From: Hermodice carunculata
Taxonomy: Eukaryota > Annelida > Polychaeta > Eunicida > Amphinomidae
Reading direction: 5' to 3'
Assembly: GCA_964020975.1 (NCBI GenBank)
Contig: CAXHWN010002454.1
Coordinates: forward strand, 124,001-188,000
Length of the DNA stretch: 64,000 bases
Both the position numbers and the translations under genes were made by a program. Numbering within the stretch: the first letter of the stretch is position 1; every line of letters begins with the position of its first letter. Below, piece by piece: positions 35,990 through 47,033 of the stretch. The notes under the pieces were generated by a model that saw only the letters and a program-made list of their open reading frames with translations, was not told the DNA's origin and made no database searches.

Positions 35990-36326
35990 TAGAGGTCACA
36001 ATCATGTAAATAACAAAAATGTGCAGAGTTGCAATACTTACAATTTCGAGTTAAACATAATTAAAATTGGATGAAAAGTGACCACGTTGTGGCTAAATGA
36101 AACTTTAAAAGGTCCAAATGACCTTAACCTTTGGCCCTTTGATGTTACATGTAAATAATAAAAATATGCAGTGTTGCAATATCTCATGTATCATTTAAGC
36201 CCAGCATGAACCACGTCAGATGAAAATTAACCAAGTTATGGCCATAAAAAAATTTCAAAGGTCCAAATGATTTCGACTTTTGACCAGTAGAGGTCACACG
36301 TAAAGTTCCTAAATTAATTTTGACAT
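35990..36326 (+). repeat. AGGTCA-rich interspersed repeat, two units
   Basis: Two ~145-bp units share 'GTAAATAAYAAAAATRTGCAG.GTTGCAATA', 'ATGAAAA.TRACCA.GTTRTGGC' and 'AAAGGTCCAAATGA'. The same unit precedes the composite hairpin module at 57930-58100, so it is probably the outer satellite of that family. Confidence 0.7.
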
Positions 36327-36435
36327 AATCTTTGATCCTGACATGACCTTCGATCTTGACATGGCCTTTGACCTTGGCATGACCCTTGACCCTATAATGA
36401 CCTTTGACCTTTGGCATGACCTTTCATCTCGACAT
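36327..36435. repeat. 18-bp tandem array of TGACCTTTGACC-like units
   Basis: About six units of 18-20 bp, each a variant of TGACATGACCTTTGACCT. The best unit reads TGACCTTTGACCT at 36398-36410, identical to a direct-repeat-1 nuclear-receptor site on the other strand. The multiple of three gives hexapeptide frames that are probably incidental. Satellite sequence like that of 6690 follows at 36440-36510. Confidence 0.8.
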
Positions 36436-36605
36436 GATCTAAAATTGGAAGATATTCAAGATTTAAAATATCAAATGCCCCTAGTTTGCATAATCTTCAA
36501 CATATTTTTCCTCTGTGTTAAATGGCACAAATTCATGTATAGACTTTGGACCGACTCGCGCAACTTAATAACAGATCTGCACAAATTGAGTTTACAGGAA
36601 GAATA

Positions 36606-36748
36606 CAGTAAAACCTGTGTTAAGTGGGCGCCCTTGAGACCGGGCAAAAGTGCCCACTTAACGCAGGTCCATTAACGAGAAGTATAGGGAACTAGGCCAG
36701 GCAACACTGCCCACTAAACACAGGTGCCCACTCGGACAGGTTTTACTG
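36606..36748. mobile_element. Short MITE with CAGTAAAACCTG ends
   Basis: 143 bp bounded by 13-bp inverted ends, CAGTAAAACCTGT at 36606 and ACAGGTTTTACTG ending 36748, with internal GTGCCCACTTAACGCAGG repeats. Ends of this sequence are widespread in aquatic animals. There is no coding capacity. Flanks (ATA left, CGTA right) do not show a clear duplication. Confidence 0.8.
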
Positions 36749-37960
36749 CGTAGTGTTGTATTAACTTGTGTATCTTGTAATTAATGCCTTTTTTAATTCG
36801 AATTCGTTCAATGCATTTTGCCCATTTAGATTCCTATATTACCTATAAGAATATTCATGAAATATCAAGTCACCGAAAACCTGAAATGCTTGTGAAACAA
36901 GGTTTAAATGGACATGTATTTGATTAAAAAAAATCCATGGTGAATGGGAAAACGTTTTCATTCAAAGTGAATGTCGCCGGGATTGCAAATTCCTAGATAA
37001 ACAGTGAAATAGTCACAAATTCATTCCAGGTATCACTGTGCTCGGTATGTTCAGGGTAGGCGTCATTTAACAAATCGACGCGTGAAAAGGTCGCATTGGG
37101 ACCCGCTGTGTGCTCCATCCGGTAGCTACAGCAAGGAGAGTACAGGCCCTCCTTGGCCACAGCCAATACAGCTTTGAGAGACTAGGTAGCGTTTGACAAT
37201 TAGAATGCGACCATATGATTGCTTTACAACTTTTTTATTACCATATAATCGATAATGTTCACTATGCGTTTCAATTTAATTGTGCCCGTTTTTCACTCGA
37301 GTCAACTTTTTTTCCTTGGGGGCAAGACGGCAGAATTCATATACTTGCGCTATTAGCGCTTTTTTCATATTCATCTAGTTCTTTTTGTCTGACCTTGTGA
37401 TTCCAAGTTTCTGTGGGCATGTACCTGTAAACATGCATATCGGGCTATTTTGTTTTCGATAGTTGTTTTTTTTTTTCATTTCACTTGTATCTCCAAGCAT
37501 ACAAAATGCACAGAATATTAACATATGATTTTATTCTAACTCATGACTGATATTCGGATCTCAATACTGCTTCTGGTGTAATAGTTTTGTGAAGTAAATC
37601 TATTAACATTCGTTATAAAAGAACCAGTCAGAATAACAGCCACCACCTTAACTTGTTTTGACAAAATCATTTCAAATACGCCAAAATTTATCAGTGAAGC
37701 ACAAGTTCTACCATCTATCGCCAACTGCAATCATTTACTAGTGCCATCCAAATTATATTTTTGACGTAAAAACAACATTTAAGAGGTAAATACTCGTCAA
37801 AAGGTTATGTTACAGGCCTCGGGGACCTTAAAAGTGTTTTCAACTAATCTCAACCAAATGTTTTTGCCTGAAAGGCAGCCATATATCTCCGCTGGAGTTC
37901 CGAAACAGGTGTTTCCTTCCGGGATCAGAAATTGTTTACTTTTGTGAGGCACAGAGAGAA
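36749..37960. other. No gene firmly supported
   Basis: Unique AT-rich sequence. A minus-strand frame at 37536-37730 has protein-like composition and an ATGATTGCAG acceptor-like start but no family. Confidence 0.3.
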
Positions 37961-38860
37961 TGTATATGGATGGTATTGAGAGGACTCAGTGTATACATTG
38001 TAACTTTATTCATTAATTATTTATGGATTTGCCTAACTGTGAGTGTGTCCTGTATGGTTGGCAATCACCTCATGTACACACTTGCGCCTGCTGCGCCCAA
38101 GTTGATTCAAATGATCGACTGTGACCTGTGGAATTACATTCAGTCCCTCTGTCAAAAGTCTTGCAACTTCATGCAGACGAGCTCGCATGTGCCTGTTCAG
38201 AACATCCCAAAGATGTTCGATGGGAGCTAAGTCGGGAGATTTGGGTGGCCAGTGTAGTGTCTCCATACGTTCTGCTGCCTAAAACTCTGTGACGATACGT
38301 GCCCTATGTGGTCGGGCATTGTCATACTGTAGAAAACCATCCATCACCTAAGGCACCAGCACAGGGAATGACCTCTGGTTGTAAAACTTGGTCGATGTAG
38401 CGCTGCGCCGTGAGGTTCTCTTGCAGAAAACTAACTAGGAAGTACGGCTCCTCATCAGATATTTCGGCCCCCACTATGAGACTGCCACCCACGTAACAGT
38501 TTTTGACAGCAGAAGGTATTGAGACACCACCCTTGCCAACCAAAATCTCCCGACTCAAGTTCTATCGAACATCTTTCGGATGTTCTGGGCAGGCCCATGG
38601 AAGCCCGCCTCGTGCATGATAGAAGCACCATGCATGAAGTTGCAAGACTTTTGACAGAGGAGTGGAATGTAATTCCACAGGCCACAGTCAATAAACTTGT
38701 CTGCAGCGTGCACAAGCACGTACATGACGTGATTGGAGCCATGAAGGACACACCGACTGTCAGGCAAGTCCATCTTATAATGCTTATTGATGAATAAAGT
38801 TATACACTTAATCGTCTTAATACCATTCATATACATTTTCTCGTGTGTGCAATGTTGTGC
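37950..38860. mobile_element. Tc1 relic rearranged as an inverted pair of 3' halves
   Basis: Minus-strand frames from about 38560 down to 38033 carry LTAQRYIDQVLQPEVIP and then PPKSPDLAPIEHLWDVL with HEVARLLTEGLNVIP, the C-terminal half of a Tc1 transposase with its final glutamate. From about 38530 on the plus strand the same end occurs again (PKSPDSSSIEHLSDVLGRPM, MHEVARLLTEEWNVIP). The two copies diverge from a point near 38.52-38.55 kb and lack the N-terminal half. Outside both, matching sequence continues: GTATATGGATGGTATTGAG and AACTTTATTCATTAAT near 37963-38010 pair with 38779-38830 in reverse. So both ends are the same transposon end. Both halves carry stops and frame changes. Confidence 0.82.
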
Positions 38861-39060
38861 CATTCTTGGGACACTGAGTCCCCCCATTTTTCTGTATCGT
38901 GTCGATTTTGCTGTTTCTCTTTCCATTGGTTCTCAGCCTCTACAACAGGGGGCATTTTGGTTGGAGGCCATTCAATTTGCAGAAATTTCCTCGGGTGGAA
39001 AAAGCGAAAGCCATGAGCACCAAAGAGGAATTATGAATGTGCACCAGTTCTGAAGGGAAG

Positions 39061-39151
39061 AGGCCGAGCGTGGCGGGCTTTTAATAAGCCTAAACGGAGT
39101 GGTGGAGTGCGTTAAGGCCATGCTGCACATTAGCAAGAGCACTTTCTACAA
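39061..39151 (+). CDS. Candidate exon with helix-turn-helix-like end
   Basis: An open stretch of about 30 codons ends at a good donor (TACAA|GTAAGG at 39152) and includes VVECVKAMLHISKSTFYK, which looks like a helix-turn-helix (regulator or transposase DNA-binding helix pair). The 5' limit is uncertain: AG dinucleotides at 39053-39060 could be the acceptor, and an in-frame stop lies just upstream. Could be a host exon or the N-terminal domain of a DNA-transposon protein. Confidence 0.3.
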
Positions 39152-40385
39152 GTAAGGGGATTTCTAATTGTAAATGTTTTTTTTTTCTTTTTTTTGGGGG
39201 GGGGCTGTTAAATAGTCGATAATTTCCATTCAAGATTTCTTTGAAAAATGACATTAACGTAATGAATTGAGAAAAAAGTTTTAACAATTTAGTATAATTC
39301 AAAACATGCGAACACACACAGAGATCATGTCATTCCTTTGCGTCTTACATTAATTTTGAAACCCCCTTTTTTAGTATAAGGTACCTGAAGACTGAATCCA
39401 CCAGTGAATGTTAAGTAAGCCTCATTCATTATGTAAACTCAAACAAATATGGACTTACTTATTGACGGAAACTTGCTTTTAAAATGTTGAAACGAGTGCC
39501 TCTACAGAATGTAGCAGTTGTGAACATTTCATTTATGATGTGAAGTTTTCCCACTACTACTGTAAAATGATTGATTTTATCTGTATTTGTTTAGAATTCA
39601 TCAATATTGAATTTAGAAGAATTGGGGAGCTTGTAGGTATTATGCGCGCTTAACTTTCTGGGTTGCTTTTTTTGTTTTTGTTTTTGCTTTTTGTTTTGTT
39701 GGTTTTTATGTTTTTTTTGTTTGTTTTGTTTTGTTTTGTTTGTTTGTTTTTTTTTGTTTTTTTTTGGGGGGGGGGGCGGGACAGTAGAATGCCATTATAG
39801 AGTGGAGCACATGTTGTTTACATGAATTTACCCATAATTCCTGGTCATACTGCTGTTCCCGCTCTCTTTTCATTTGTAGGGTGGAAATTCTCGCCGAGTG
39901 TATTACCTTGTTTTTCACCTGACCCCCCGGCAAGCATTTCTATTGGACGGTGGTGCTTTAGCACCCGGGAAAAATATCTCAGGTTCCGCTTGATTGGGGT
40001 CCTTGGTCTTATTGTCTGCCGGTGCTTCGAGGTCCTGTTCTGCTTCGTTGTTTTTTTATGGGAGATTTCCATACCCGCGTCGAGGAGTTCAGGTGATGTA
40101 AACTTTTTCTGTTTTGACTTCACTTGAATTGAATTTTCATTAATCACAAAATTGCATTCGGTTAAGTGGTCATACATACATGTGGGGGACTGAAACTCCA
40201 AGGAGCTTATAGTGTCCCCCAAGAAAGCATTAAAATTACACAGCAAAATATATACAAGCCAAGTGGTATATTTTGGCTCCTTCCACATATAAATGTACTA
40301 TAAACAAGGTTAGTTAAACGAAAAGTTAATAAGAAAACACATTATACACTTCCAATTAAGTATATTTTCAGTTTCCTTTTAAATG
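39152..40385. other. Low-complexity T/G tracts; unidentified minus frame
   Basis: TTTTG-rich runs at 39665-39780 end in a G run. A 147-codon minus-strand frame (39845-40288) begins after a short intergenic stretch and includes a very basic KHRQTIRPRTPIKRNLRYFS region. It has no homology I recognise and no splice support, so I do not call it a gene. Confidence 0.35.
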
Positions 40386-40387
40386 AA

Positions 40388-42000
40388 TGTAATGAATGTA
40401 ATGAAGATATTTTTTGCAGATAAAGTGGTATAGTATTTCATACAATGGGTCCATGAAATTTAATTGCAAATTTACAGCACGTTGTTCCATACCGTGGAAT
40501 ATATAAACTGTTTGATTGTCTGGTAATATAAGAATGTACATTAAGTATATGGCGAAACATATCTTGAAAAGCAGTAGGCATAAGGTTATTAATTACCCTA
40601 AGCATGAATACAGCAGTCATATAAATATTTATTTCATTGAAAGGCGGTAAATTTAACTCTTTGAAAATGGGAGATGTGTGAGCATTAAATTCAGCACTGC
40701 TTATAATACGTACTAATTTCTTTTGTATTTTGATAAGTTTATCTAGATTAATGATATAATTAGCAGCCCAGGTTAAATTGCAGTAAACAAGATATGGGGA
40801 TGCTAAGGTGTAATATAGCTGAGCCAAAATATTTTTCCCAAGTTTCCATCGAATTTTCTTAAATATTCCAACTATTTTGCTTAATTTACTGGGAATTTGA
40901 GATATATGATACTTCCAATTCCATTTATCATCAATCCAAACACCAATAAATTAACAATTTTCTGTTTGTTCTAAAAATACATCATTAACTTTTATTGACA
41001 AACTATGTTTATCAAATGTACAAGACTTATTTTGAAAGAACATATTGTTGAATTTTATCTAAATAGACTGACAGCTTATTGGCCGTGAACCAGTTAATCA
41101 CAATATGCATTGACAGGTTAATATCTTGTTCTAAAGTGTTCAAGTTACTTCCAATAAAAAGTAAGCTTGTGTCATCTGCAAAGACTAAAGGAAAGAAATA
41201 ATGAGATAAAGCACCAAGGTCATTTATATAGATAAGGAAAAGAAGTGGTCCAAGTATATATCCTTGTGGCACTACATAGGTCATTCTTAAAGGTCCAGAT
41301 GCAACATTTTGAAAATTAACAAATTTCTGCCTATTAGTCATATAACGTTTGAACGAATCAAGGGCCAAACCTCTAATACATAGTGATATAATTAAGTAAA
41401 AAGTAAAGCATGATTGACTGTATCAAAAGCCTTGGAAATATCGAGAAATATGCTAACTGCATAATCTCGTCTGTCCAAGGCCTCCAATACTTCATTAAGT
41501 AAGTAACTTACAGCCATTTTAGAAATTCTCTAATTGATTATGCACAACATTTTCAAAAATCTTTGAGAAAAAAGGTAAGATAGAGATAGGATGGTAATTG
41601 TTAAATTGTTCAGGCTCATCTTTTTTGAAGAGGAATTACTTTAGCTAGCTTGAGCAAATCGGGAAAAATACCTGTCTGTGTGACAGGTTTATTATGTGGG
41701 TAAGGGGAATGAGAATGCCATGTAAAATGTATTTAATGACTTTAGGATTAGTTTGGTCACAGTCAGGAGAAGAATTACGCAGAGAGTTAATTATAATTTT
41801 AATATCATTTTCAACGACAGGATGGAGGAACGGTGAATTGGGAAAGTTTCCTTTCAAAAAGGAAGAGGGATTTTCATTTGTATTTGGTAGAGACTGGGCT
41901 AATGTTGGTCCAACATTAACCAAAAAAAATATTAGATATCTCTTCCTTGTCAGTTATAATATTCCCATTGCTTTTGAACCTATTATTAAATGAAATCATT
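40388..42000 (-). pseudogene. LINE relic D: reverse transcriptase, minus strand
   Basis: Read on the minus strand, order is correct. 41923-41645: DIKIIINSLRNSSPDCDQTN followed by PKVIKYILHGILIPL, HIINLSHRQVFFP, the N-terminal RT. 41368-41027: VVPQGYILGPLLFLIYINDL, FADDTSLLF (catalytic box, intact), WFTANKLSVYLDK. 40827-40438: LYYTLASPYLVYCNLTWAAN, LIKIQKKLVRIISS, HTSPIFKELNLPP and FKFHGP-like end, the C-terminal segment of Jockey/L2-type proteins. Frames change between blocks, so it is dead. The 3' end on this strand is a short ATTCATTACA repeat at 40383-40405. The 5' half (endonuclease) is missing. Confidence 0.85.
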
Positions 42001-42522
42001 TTATTCTCACCAATAACATTGGGGACAGGTGGCAGCCCCAGGCTGGCTTTCAGACCAGTGGTGGTTTCTTCAAAGTTTCATTCACATATACATACCTTTG
42101 GTATTCAAGTTTGTGACGAGTGATCTGTGAGTACCTTGTGATCATAGACGGGCAAAAATCTGAACAAACTTACAACTGGAACTTTGCTGAAATGTGTTCT
42201 CATGAATTTACCTGGTTTGCAATTGGAGCCATTCTGCATTGATTCCGTGCATTGAGCTTGACATGCTGATTGTCCTAATGGTGACCATTGTTTAGGACAT
42301 TACTCCACTGTACTGACCCATTGTTCAGGACATCACCCCACTGTACTGACCCACTGAACTATGATTTAACCCTCAAGCCACCACCATACTCTGGGCAATG
42401 TGTGTTCGTGTACATGTGTATTCACTGGGATCTACGTAACTGCCAGGCCATTCTTTAATACTACAGCTACCTGCTCCTTGCTTTGAGTCACATACTTATT
42501 GCATCTTAGACTGGCGGGAGTC
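42001..42522 (+). repeat. Possible 5' untranslated region of LINE relic E
   Basis: Contains a 33-35-bp tandem duplication at about 42290-42357 (GGACAT.ACYCCACTGTACTGACCCA). It precedes the ORF1 start directly. No coding signal. Confidence 0.35.
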
Positions 42523-43294
42523 ATGGCTGGCAAATAAAAGAGTCTAACTCTAAGATCAAAATCCACTACTGATGCGGACGAAATTATGGGTGCCGTAATC
42601 GAATGCATGTTTGATGACAGTGTGCTTGCAAGACTGAAGAAAACCTTTCAATCAAATTCTAATGAAATATCAGACAAAGTGTCCTCTATGATAGGAGTTC
42701 ATTTCAAAATATTGCAGAGTCACATCGCAGAAAAAAATGCAAAAATTGACCAACTGGAAAAGCAACTCACAGGTCTGTCACAGAAATATGATGAACTGGA
42801 ACAATACGGCAGAAGAAATTGTGTCCGTATTACTGGCATAGTTGAAAAGCCTGATGAGGACACGGATGATCTTGTTATGAAATTGGCAAATGATCAGATG
42901 GATACCCCCCCTCCCCGTGGATCTTCCAGAAATTGGTAGGTCACATCTTGTTGGGCCCAAGATTCCAGGGAAAGTGAAACCGATCATTGTTAAATTTTCC
43001 ACCTACAAAAGTAAGGCAAAATTTGTCAAGAATCGCCGAAACCTCAACTCCGCAATGATGATTGATGCCCTACCCACCGACGGAAGCAAAATATACATCA
43101 GTGACGACCTGACCAAACGCCGCTCCCAGCTTCTTTACAAAGTCAGGATTGTGAAACGTGACAAAAAAATAAATGATGCTTGGACCTACGATGGCCGAAT
43201 TTTGGTAAAGGACAAATTCAATAAGATTTTCCCCATCTCCAATGCACTGGACTTGGTTAAGGTCAGTGAACCTGCTGCTCAACCAACTATGTAG
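42523..43294 (+). pseudogene. LINE ORF1 protein relic (coiled coil plus RRM-like domain)
   Basis: The frame starts at the ATG of MAGK (42523). A stop follows the fourth codon, then the frame continues in register through DADEIMGAVIECMF, a coiled coil (AEKNAKIDQLEKQLTGLSQK) and ELEQYGRRNCVRITGI, the L1-like ORF1 junction with its RNA-binding domain. In a C-run at 42905-42914 the frame shifts; the second frame continues with DLPEIGRSHLVG, KPIIVKFSTYKSKAKFVKN and YISDDLTKRRSQLLYKVR to a stop at 43294. Total about 257 codons, normal for this nucleic-acid chaperone. One stop plus one frameshift make it inactive, yet it is otherwise well preserved. No ORF2 follows. Confidence 0.88.
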
Positions 43295-44720
43295 ATCTAT
43301 ATATGAACTATTCACTGTGTTGACTATATCTTGTCTTTTTTCTTTGGGCTTTAGTCACATGAGGAACTCTATTCCATTTTCAGCATATTAGTACCACATG
43401 CCTTTTTTCTTTTTGTTCGAATCAAGTGAACAAAAATGTGTTATTCATTTTACTTATATTTATATTTTATGTATATGATTTATTGACTGAGTAAAATTAT
43501 TGCATGTATATGCAAGTATGTCGGTTTGTATTCTTTTACTTCAATGCAATTTTATATTGCACATATGGAATCATACAACCCTGGTCTGGTACTCGTATGT
43601 GGTAGAATTTTTTCCATCCTTCCCCAAGGTATAAATTAAGTCTTCGATCACTTCCACTTGCCTTTGCATTGAGCGATTTTGATTTCCACATGTAGCGAAA
43701 GAGTTTTCTGAAGTTTGGGCTTTTCATTTTTTCCCGGAGAGGTAAGTTAATTGTTTCGGCTGGGAACTTCATGGTGGACTCGAGGTTTTCTGTCTTGTCT
43801 TGGCTGTTAAACTAGGACATGTTGGTCACCGACTCTTCCGTTTTTTGGCTTCTTTTCTTGTTATCCCCCTCATCTATGTCATTGTTATGCTAGCTTATCT
43901 TTTTATAGGGGTCTGGGAGACCAGGTTGCTTATATTGTCCATAAGCTTGTTTTTCCGTGTTGATACATTTTCCCTCCCAAAGGTATAGGGTTAAAGGGGG
44001 GGGGGGGCGAATAAGTCTAATTAAGAGGTACTGGACCATCTGGCAGTCTGACATCATTTTTTCTGTGACTAAGTCAGACGGGATTTAGTATTTGAGAGTT
44101 AGTACGTATTAAGTGTTGTATATATGAATTGTCTTTTGAGGATAAACGTAGCGTAAGGAGAGGATTCATCCATTCATTGTTATGGAGACTCGCTCACTTC
44201 CCATAATAATGTTTGGCGATATTTAGCTGAAGTTTGCGAAAATAGGTATTCAGCTCAAAACAAGTACATGTCTCAGTAATAAAATGCTTAAACCAGATTT
44301 AATTGCTGATGACATGGGTGAACGTTTGATGAGATTATTATATCCTATAAGGACAAATAACGAGTCACCAAGTTAACGTACAACGTGAAAAGGAACTAAA
44401 ACTATATTTCAGTATTTCATAATACAAACCCGGCATTTTACCACCTTAAACACGTTGCGCAACAACCAATAAATATGTGACGCATGTACCAAATATATGG
44501 CACAACCGTATTTTACAATGCAACAACTCAAACGTTACAATGAAACTGCCATGTAAATACCAATAATGTTTCTTTACTTGAAACCGCGTAACATATACAC
44601 ATTTTACACCGCACGTTTAACCAAGCAATACATGAAATTTGAAATAGTCAATAACTTGTAATGTAGGGACTTTAAAATGAAATAAAACTTTATAAGATTA
44701 TGGCTTCTTATCATAGTAGC
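43295..44720. other. No gene recognised
   Basis: AT-rich; a G run lies at 43999-44009. The endonuclease/RT frame expected after a LINE ORF1 is absent. Confidence 0.45.
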
Positions 44721-45200
44721 AAGTAAGTAAGTAAGTTTTATTTCGGTACTGTCAGGCCACAGGCCTATGGTACAATATATATACAGTAAACCATGATGTT
44801 TGAGTGACACATTCTCCGTTATATTTCTCCATTGTATTGGAACTTTTTTTCTACATTTCAAACACAAATTTGTTTCAAAATAGTCTCCCTTCTTTTGAAT
44901 GCCCGGAATACATAGAGAGCTAACTGCCATATAATGGAAGGATTCTGTGAAACCAACAAATTATTATATTTCTCTCTAGAAGGATAGTTGATGTTGTATT
45001 TAGGCAAGTTTTGTCTTAAATCATAAAAACATGGGCAAACCAACAAAAAAATAATATTCGTCCTCTGTTGACTGGAGGTTACAAAATTGACATAATTTAT
45101 TATTTACGTCAAGTCTTTCACGTCTCCCTGTTTCGATTTTTAAGCAGTATCACTTATAAAGCATGACGAGGAAATTCTCATCGTGCTTTGATGACAAAAA
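44721..45200 (-). pseudogene. LINE relic F: 3' end with Cys-rich tail, minus strand
   Basis: On the minus strand near 45110-45040 a frame reads LCQFCNLQSTEDEYYFF, the C..C..STEDExxFL motif, continued in another frame by CPCFYDLRQNLPKYNINYPS and WQLALYVFRAFKRRE. This is the C-terminal domain type seen also at 11547-11906. The 3' tail reads GGCCTGTGGCCTGACAGTAC and CGAAATAAAAC followed by (TTAC)n, i.e. AAGTAAGTAAGTAAGT on the plus strand at 44721-44737, the microsatellite tail at which such LINEs end. 5'-truncated. Confidence 0.82.
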
Positions 45201-45309
45201 GCAAGACCCTGCCAATGTGTTTTGCAGCTTAAATTTGTTGCAGAAACGACGCGTACATTTAGAAAATTTATATACGCATATACATTTATATATTTTATGT
45301 AAATTCAAC

Positions 45310-45336
45310 CAGGGAGGTGTATGATACACCTCCCTG
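45310..45336. repeat. Perfect palindrome, 13-bp arms
   Basis: CAGGGAGGTGTAT (45310-45322), one central G, then its exact reverse complement to 45336. An odd-centred palindrome, like the larger one at 47064. Confidence 0.9.
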
Positions 45337-45361
45337 ATTCAACTTCTTAATATAATTACAG

Positions 45362-45472
45362 GAACTGTATTGCAGGGTCTACATGTATAACCAGCCCATG
45401 TCAGTGACAGAAGTACCGGTGGAGCCAGAACATCTGCCAATACACCCGACGGGTATATTAAAGCTACAATAA
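45362..45472 (+). CDS. Candidate host terminal exon
   Basis: After an acceptor ATTCAACTTCTTAATATAATTACAG-type site (AG at 45360-45361) a phase-0 frame stays open for 36 codons, including VYMYNQPMSVTEVPVEPEHL and a Pro/Thr-rich end, then TAA. The stop overlaps AATAAA (about 45468). The composition is protein-like, but the exon is short, unidentified and has no partner exon that I can see. It lies just right of the palindrome at 45310. Confidence 0.27.
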   Translation, partial: ELYCRVYMYNQPMSVTEVPVEPEHLPIHPTGILKLQ

Positions 45473-46326
45473 AAAACGCATGATGAAATACCATGTGATT
45501 CCAATGAAATTTCACGATGGCAAATAGCGAGTTGAAAACTCGTCATAAATGGAAGCAAATTCGAGGGGAAAGTTAGTAAACTTACTGTCAGTCTCACGTG
45601 ACTTTGAGAAATACGCAAACATGGTGAACTAAAAGAGAAGAGGCATGGCCCCAAGACGCTAGAGAGCGGGTTATACCGTGACGGAGCCCTCCGACTACCA
45701 GTATTCAGCGGGTGCCGGTTGACAAAGCGGGGTGCCGCTGCAATACGCAAGGGCAAGAATACAATGTTTAAGAACTGCCTAAAAAATGGCACTGCAGTCA
45801 GTGGAGGGCTAGCGTTGTGTATGCCCATTACTTCACATTGTAATTTGCAACCTAATAACTTAAAAACTACTGCACTAAGAAGAGCATATTTCAGACAGTA
45901 AGTCTAGATGCATAACTAAATACCTCACAAAAATCATATAACCACAGCTGCAAAAGTGACTAGTTTTTTACGGTTGCTTAAACATACAAACTAAAGGGAA
46001 TACACAGCTCTAGCCCTCAAATTTTTGTGTATTGAGTTGTGTATTGGGGCAAATACACACCTTAGAGTTAATTCTGCCCTTTCCTATTGTGCTCGCCCTT
46101 TTGTGTCAGGGAAAGTAGACTTATTTGAATTAGCGCGGTGTCACAGTAAAATAAGGGCACGAACAAGCACAGGGCAAAAACCATAACGAGGCAAAAGAAG
46201 GAAAGGCAGCGGACAGGGGTGCAACACCTAGGCCACAAAACAAAACAAAACGAAACTTGACTGCGCACAGCCCAACCCCCCCCCCCCCCCGACTTATCTG
46301 TATTTCACATATATATCATCGTAATT
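45473..46326. other. No gene firmly supported; C run
   Basis: A 149-codon minus-strand frame covers 45379-45828 but has no recognisable domain and overlaps the candidate exon above. A C run lies at 46276-46290. Confidence 0.35.
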
Positions 46327-46777
46327 GTGTGTGTTAGTTTATATAATTTATTTCTTTTATTTTCATTATTTGTGTCCATTAAACACCATACCATGCAGCT
46401 CAAAGCCTTGATGCCTGAAGAAAATGTGTCATTTTTGAAGTGACAGGTCATTAAAGAGCTCAAACGTATCGAAAATAATACAATTAATTTTAAAATGTCA
46501 CCGATACTTCCTGCATGGACAAGTATATGACTTGCTGTCTTGAACCCTGAAGTGGAAACATTAGCATGCATAAACCAAATTGTTCCTTGTTAATCCAACA
46601 TTGGCGTTTAATATGTTTTTACATGTTCATAGGCCCAACCAAGATAATTTTATTTTAATTTCTTTTCCATTTGAACATCTCATCCATTCTAAAGTTTATT
46701 TATTATGCATTAGCTCTTTAAACTGATTTAGCCACTTTGTTTTTTCCATCAATTCATTATTCATCAAAATGAAGATG
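46327..46777 (+). repeat. 451-bp duplicated segment, copy 1
   Basis: Aligns without any gap to 54697-55147, 8370 bp downstream in the same orientation, with eight mismatches by my count (about 98% identity). No terminal inverted repeats or target duplication are evident. It is probably two copies of one recently spread interspersed repeat. A minus-strand frame present in both copies is not recognised. Confidence 0.92.
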
Positions 46778-47033
46778 GATACATTGAATATGCTATGGCA
46801 GAATAATCAATTCTGACCAACTGTTCCACGCTTTGCTGTCCAAGTTGTATGGACATATATAATGATATTGCAAGGTAAGTCACTTTATAAAGTTTTCAAA
46901 GTTAGTAAAATAGATTTTAACAGTTAACACTATTATATCCCTGAATATATGAAATAATGAAAATGAAGAATGCGTGTATGATATGCCCACTTCAACAGTG
47001 GACTTTGTAATCGTAATCCTGATTCAAACATCT

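Noticed and set aside
36343-36675. 110-codon plus-strand frame starting in the 18-bp array
   Set aside because: The Asp-Leu-Met repeats derive from the DNA array and the rest runs through the MITE.
39845-40288. 147-codon minus-strand ORF as a gene
   Set aside because: No domain, no splice or promoter support, and length is within reach of chance; noted only as an unidentified frame.
45379-45828. 149-codon minus-strand ORF as a gene
   Set aside because: Composition is unremarkable, no domain is visible, and it overlaps a better-supported plus-strand candidate exon.
46327-46777. Solo LTR
   Set aside because: No TG...CA ends, no target duplication and no primer-binding or polypurine signal; only a duplicated segment is supported.
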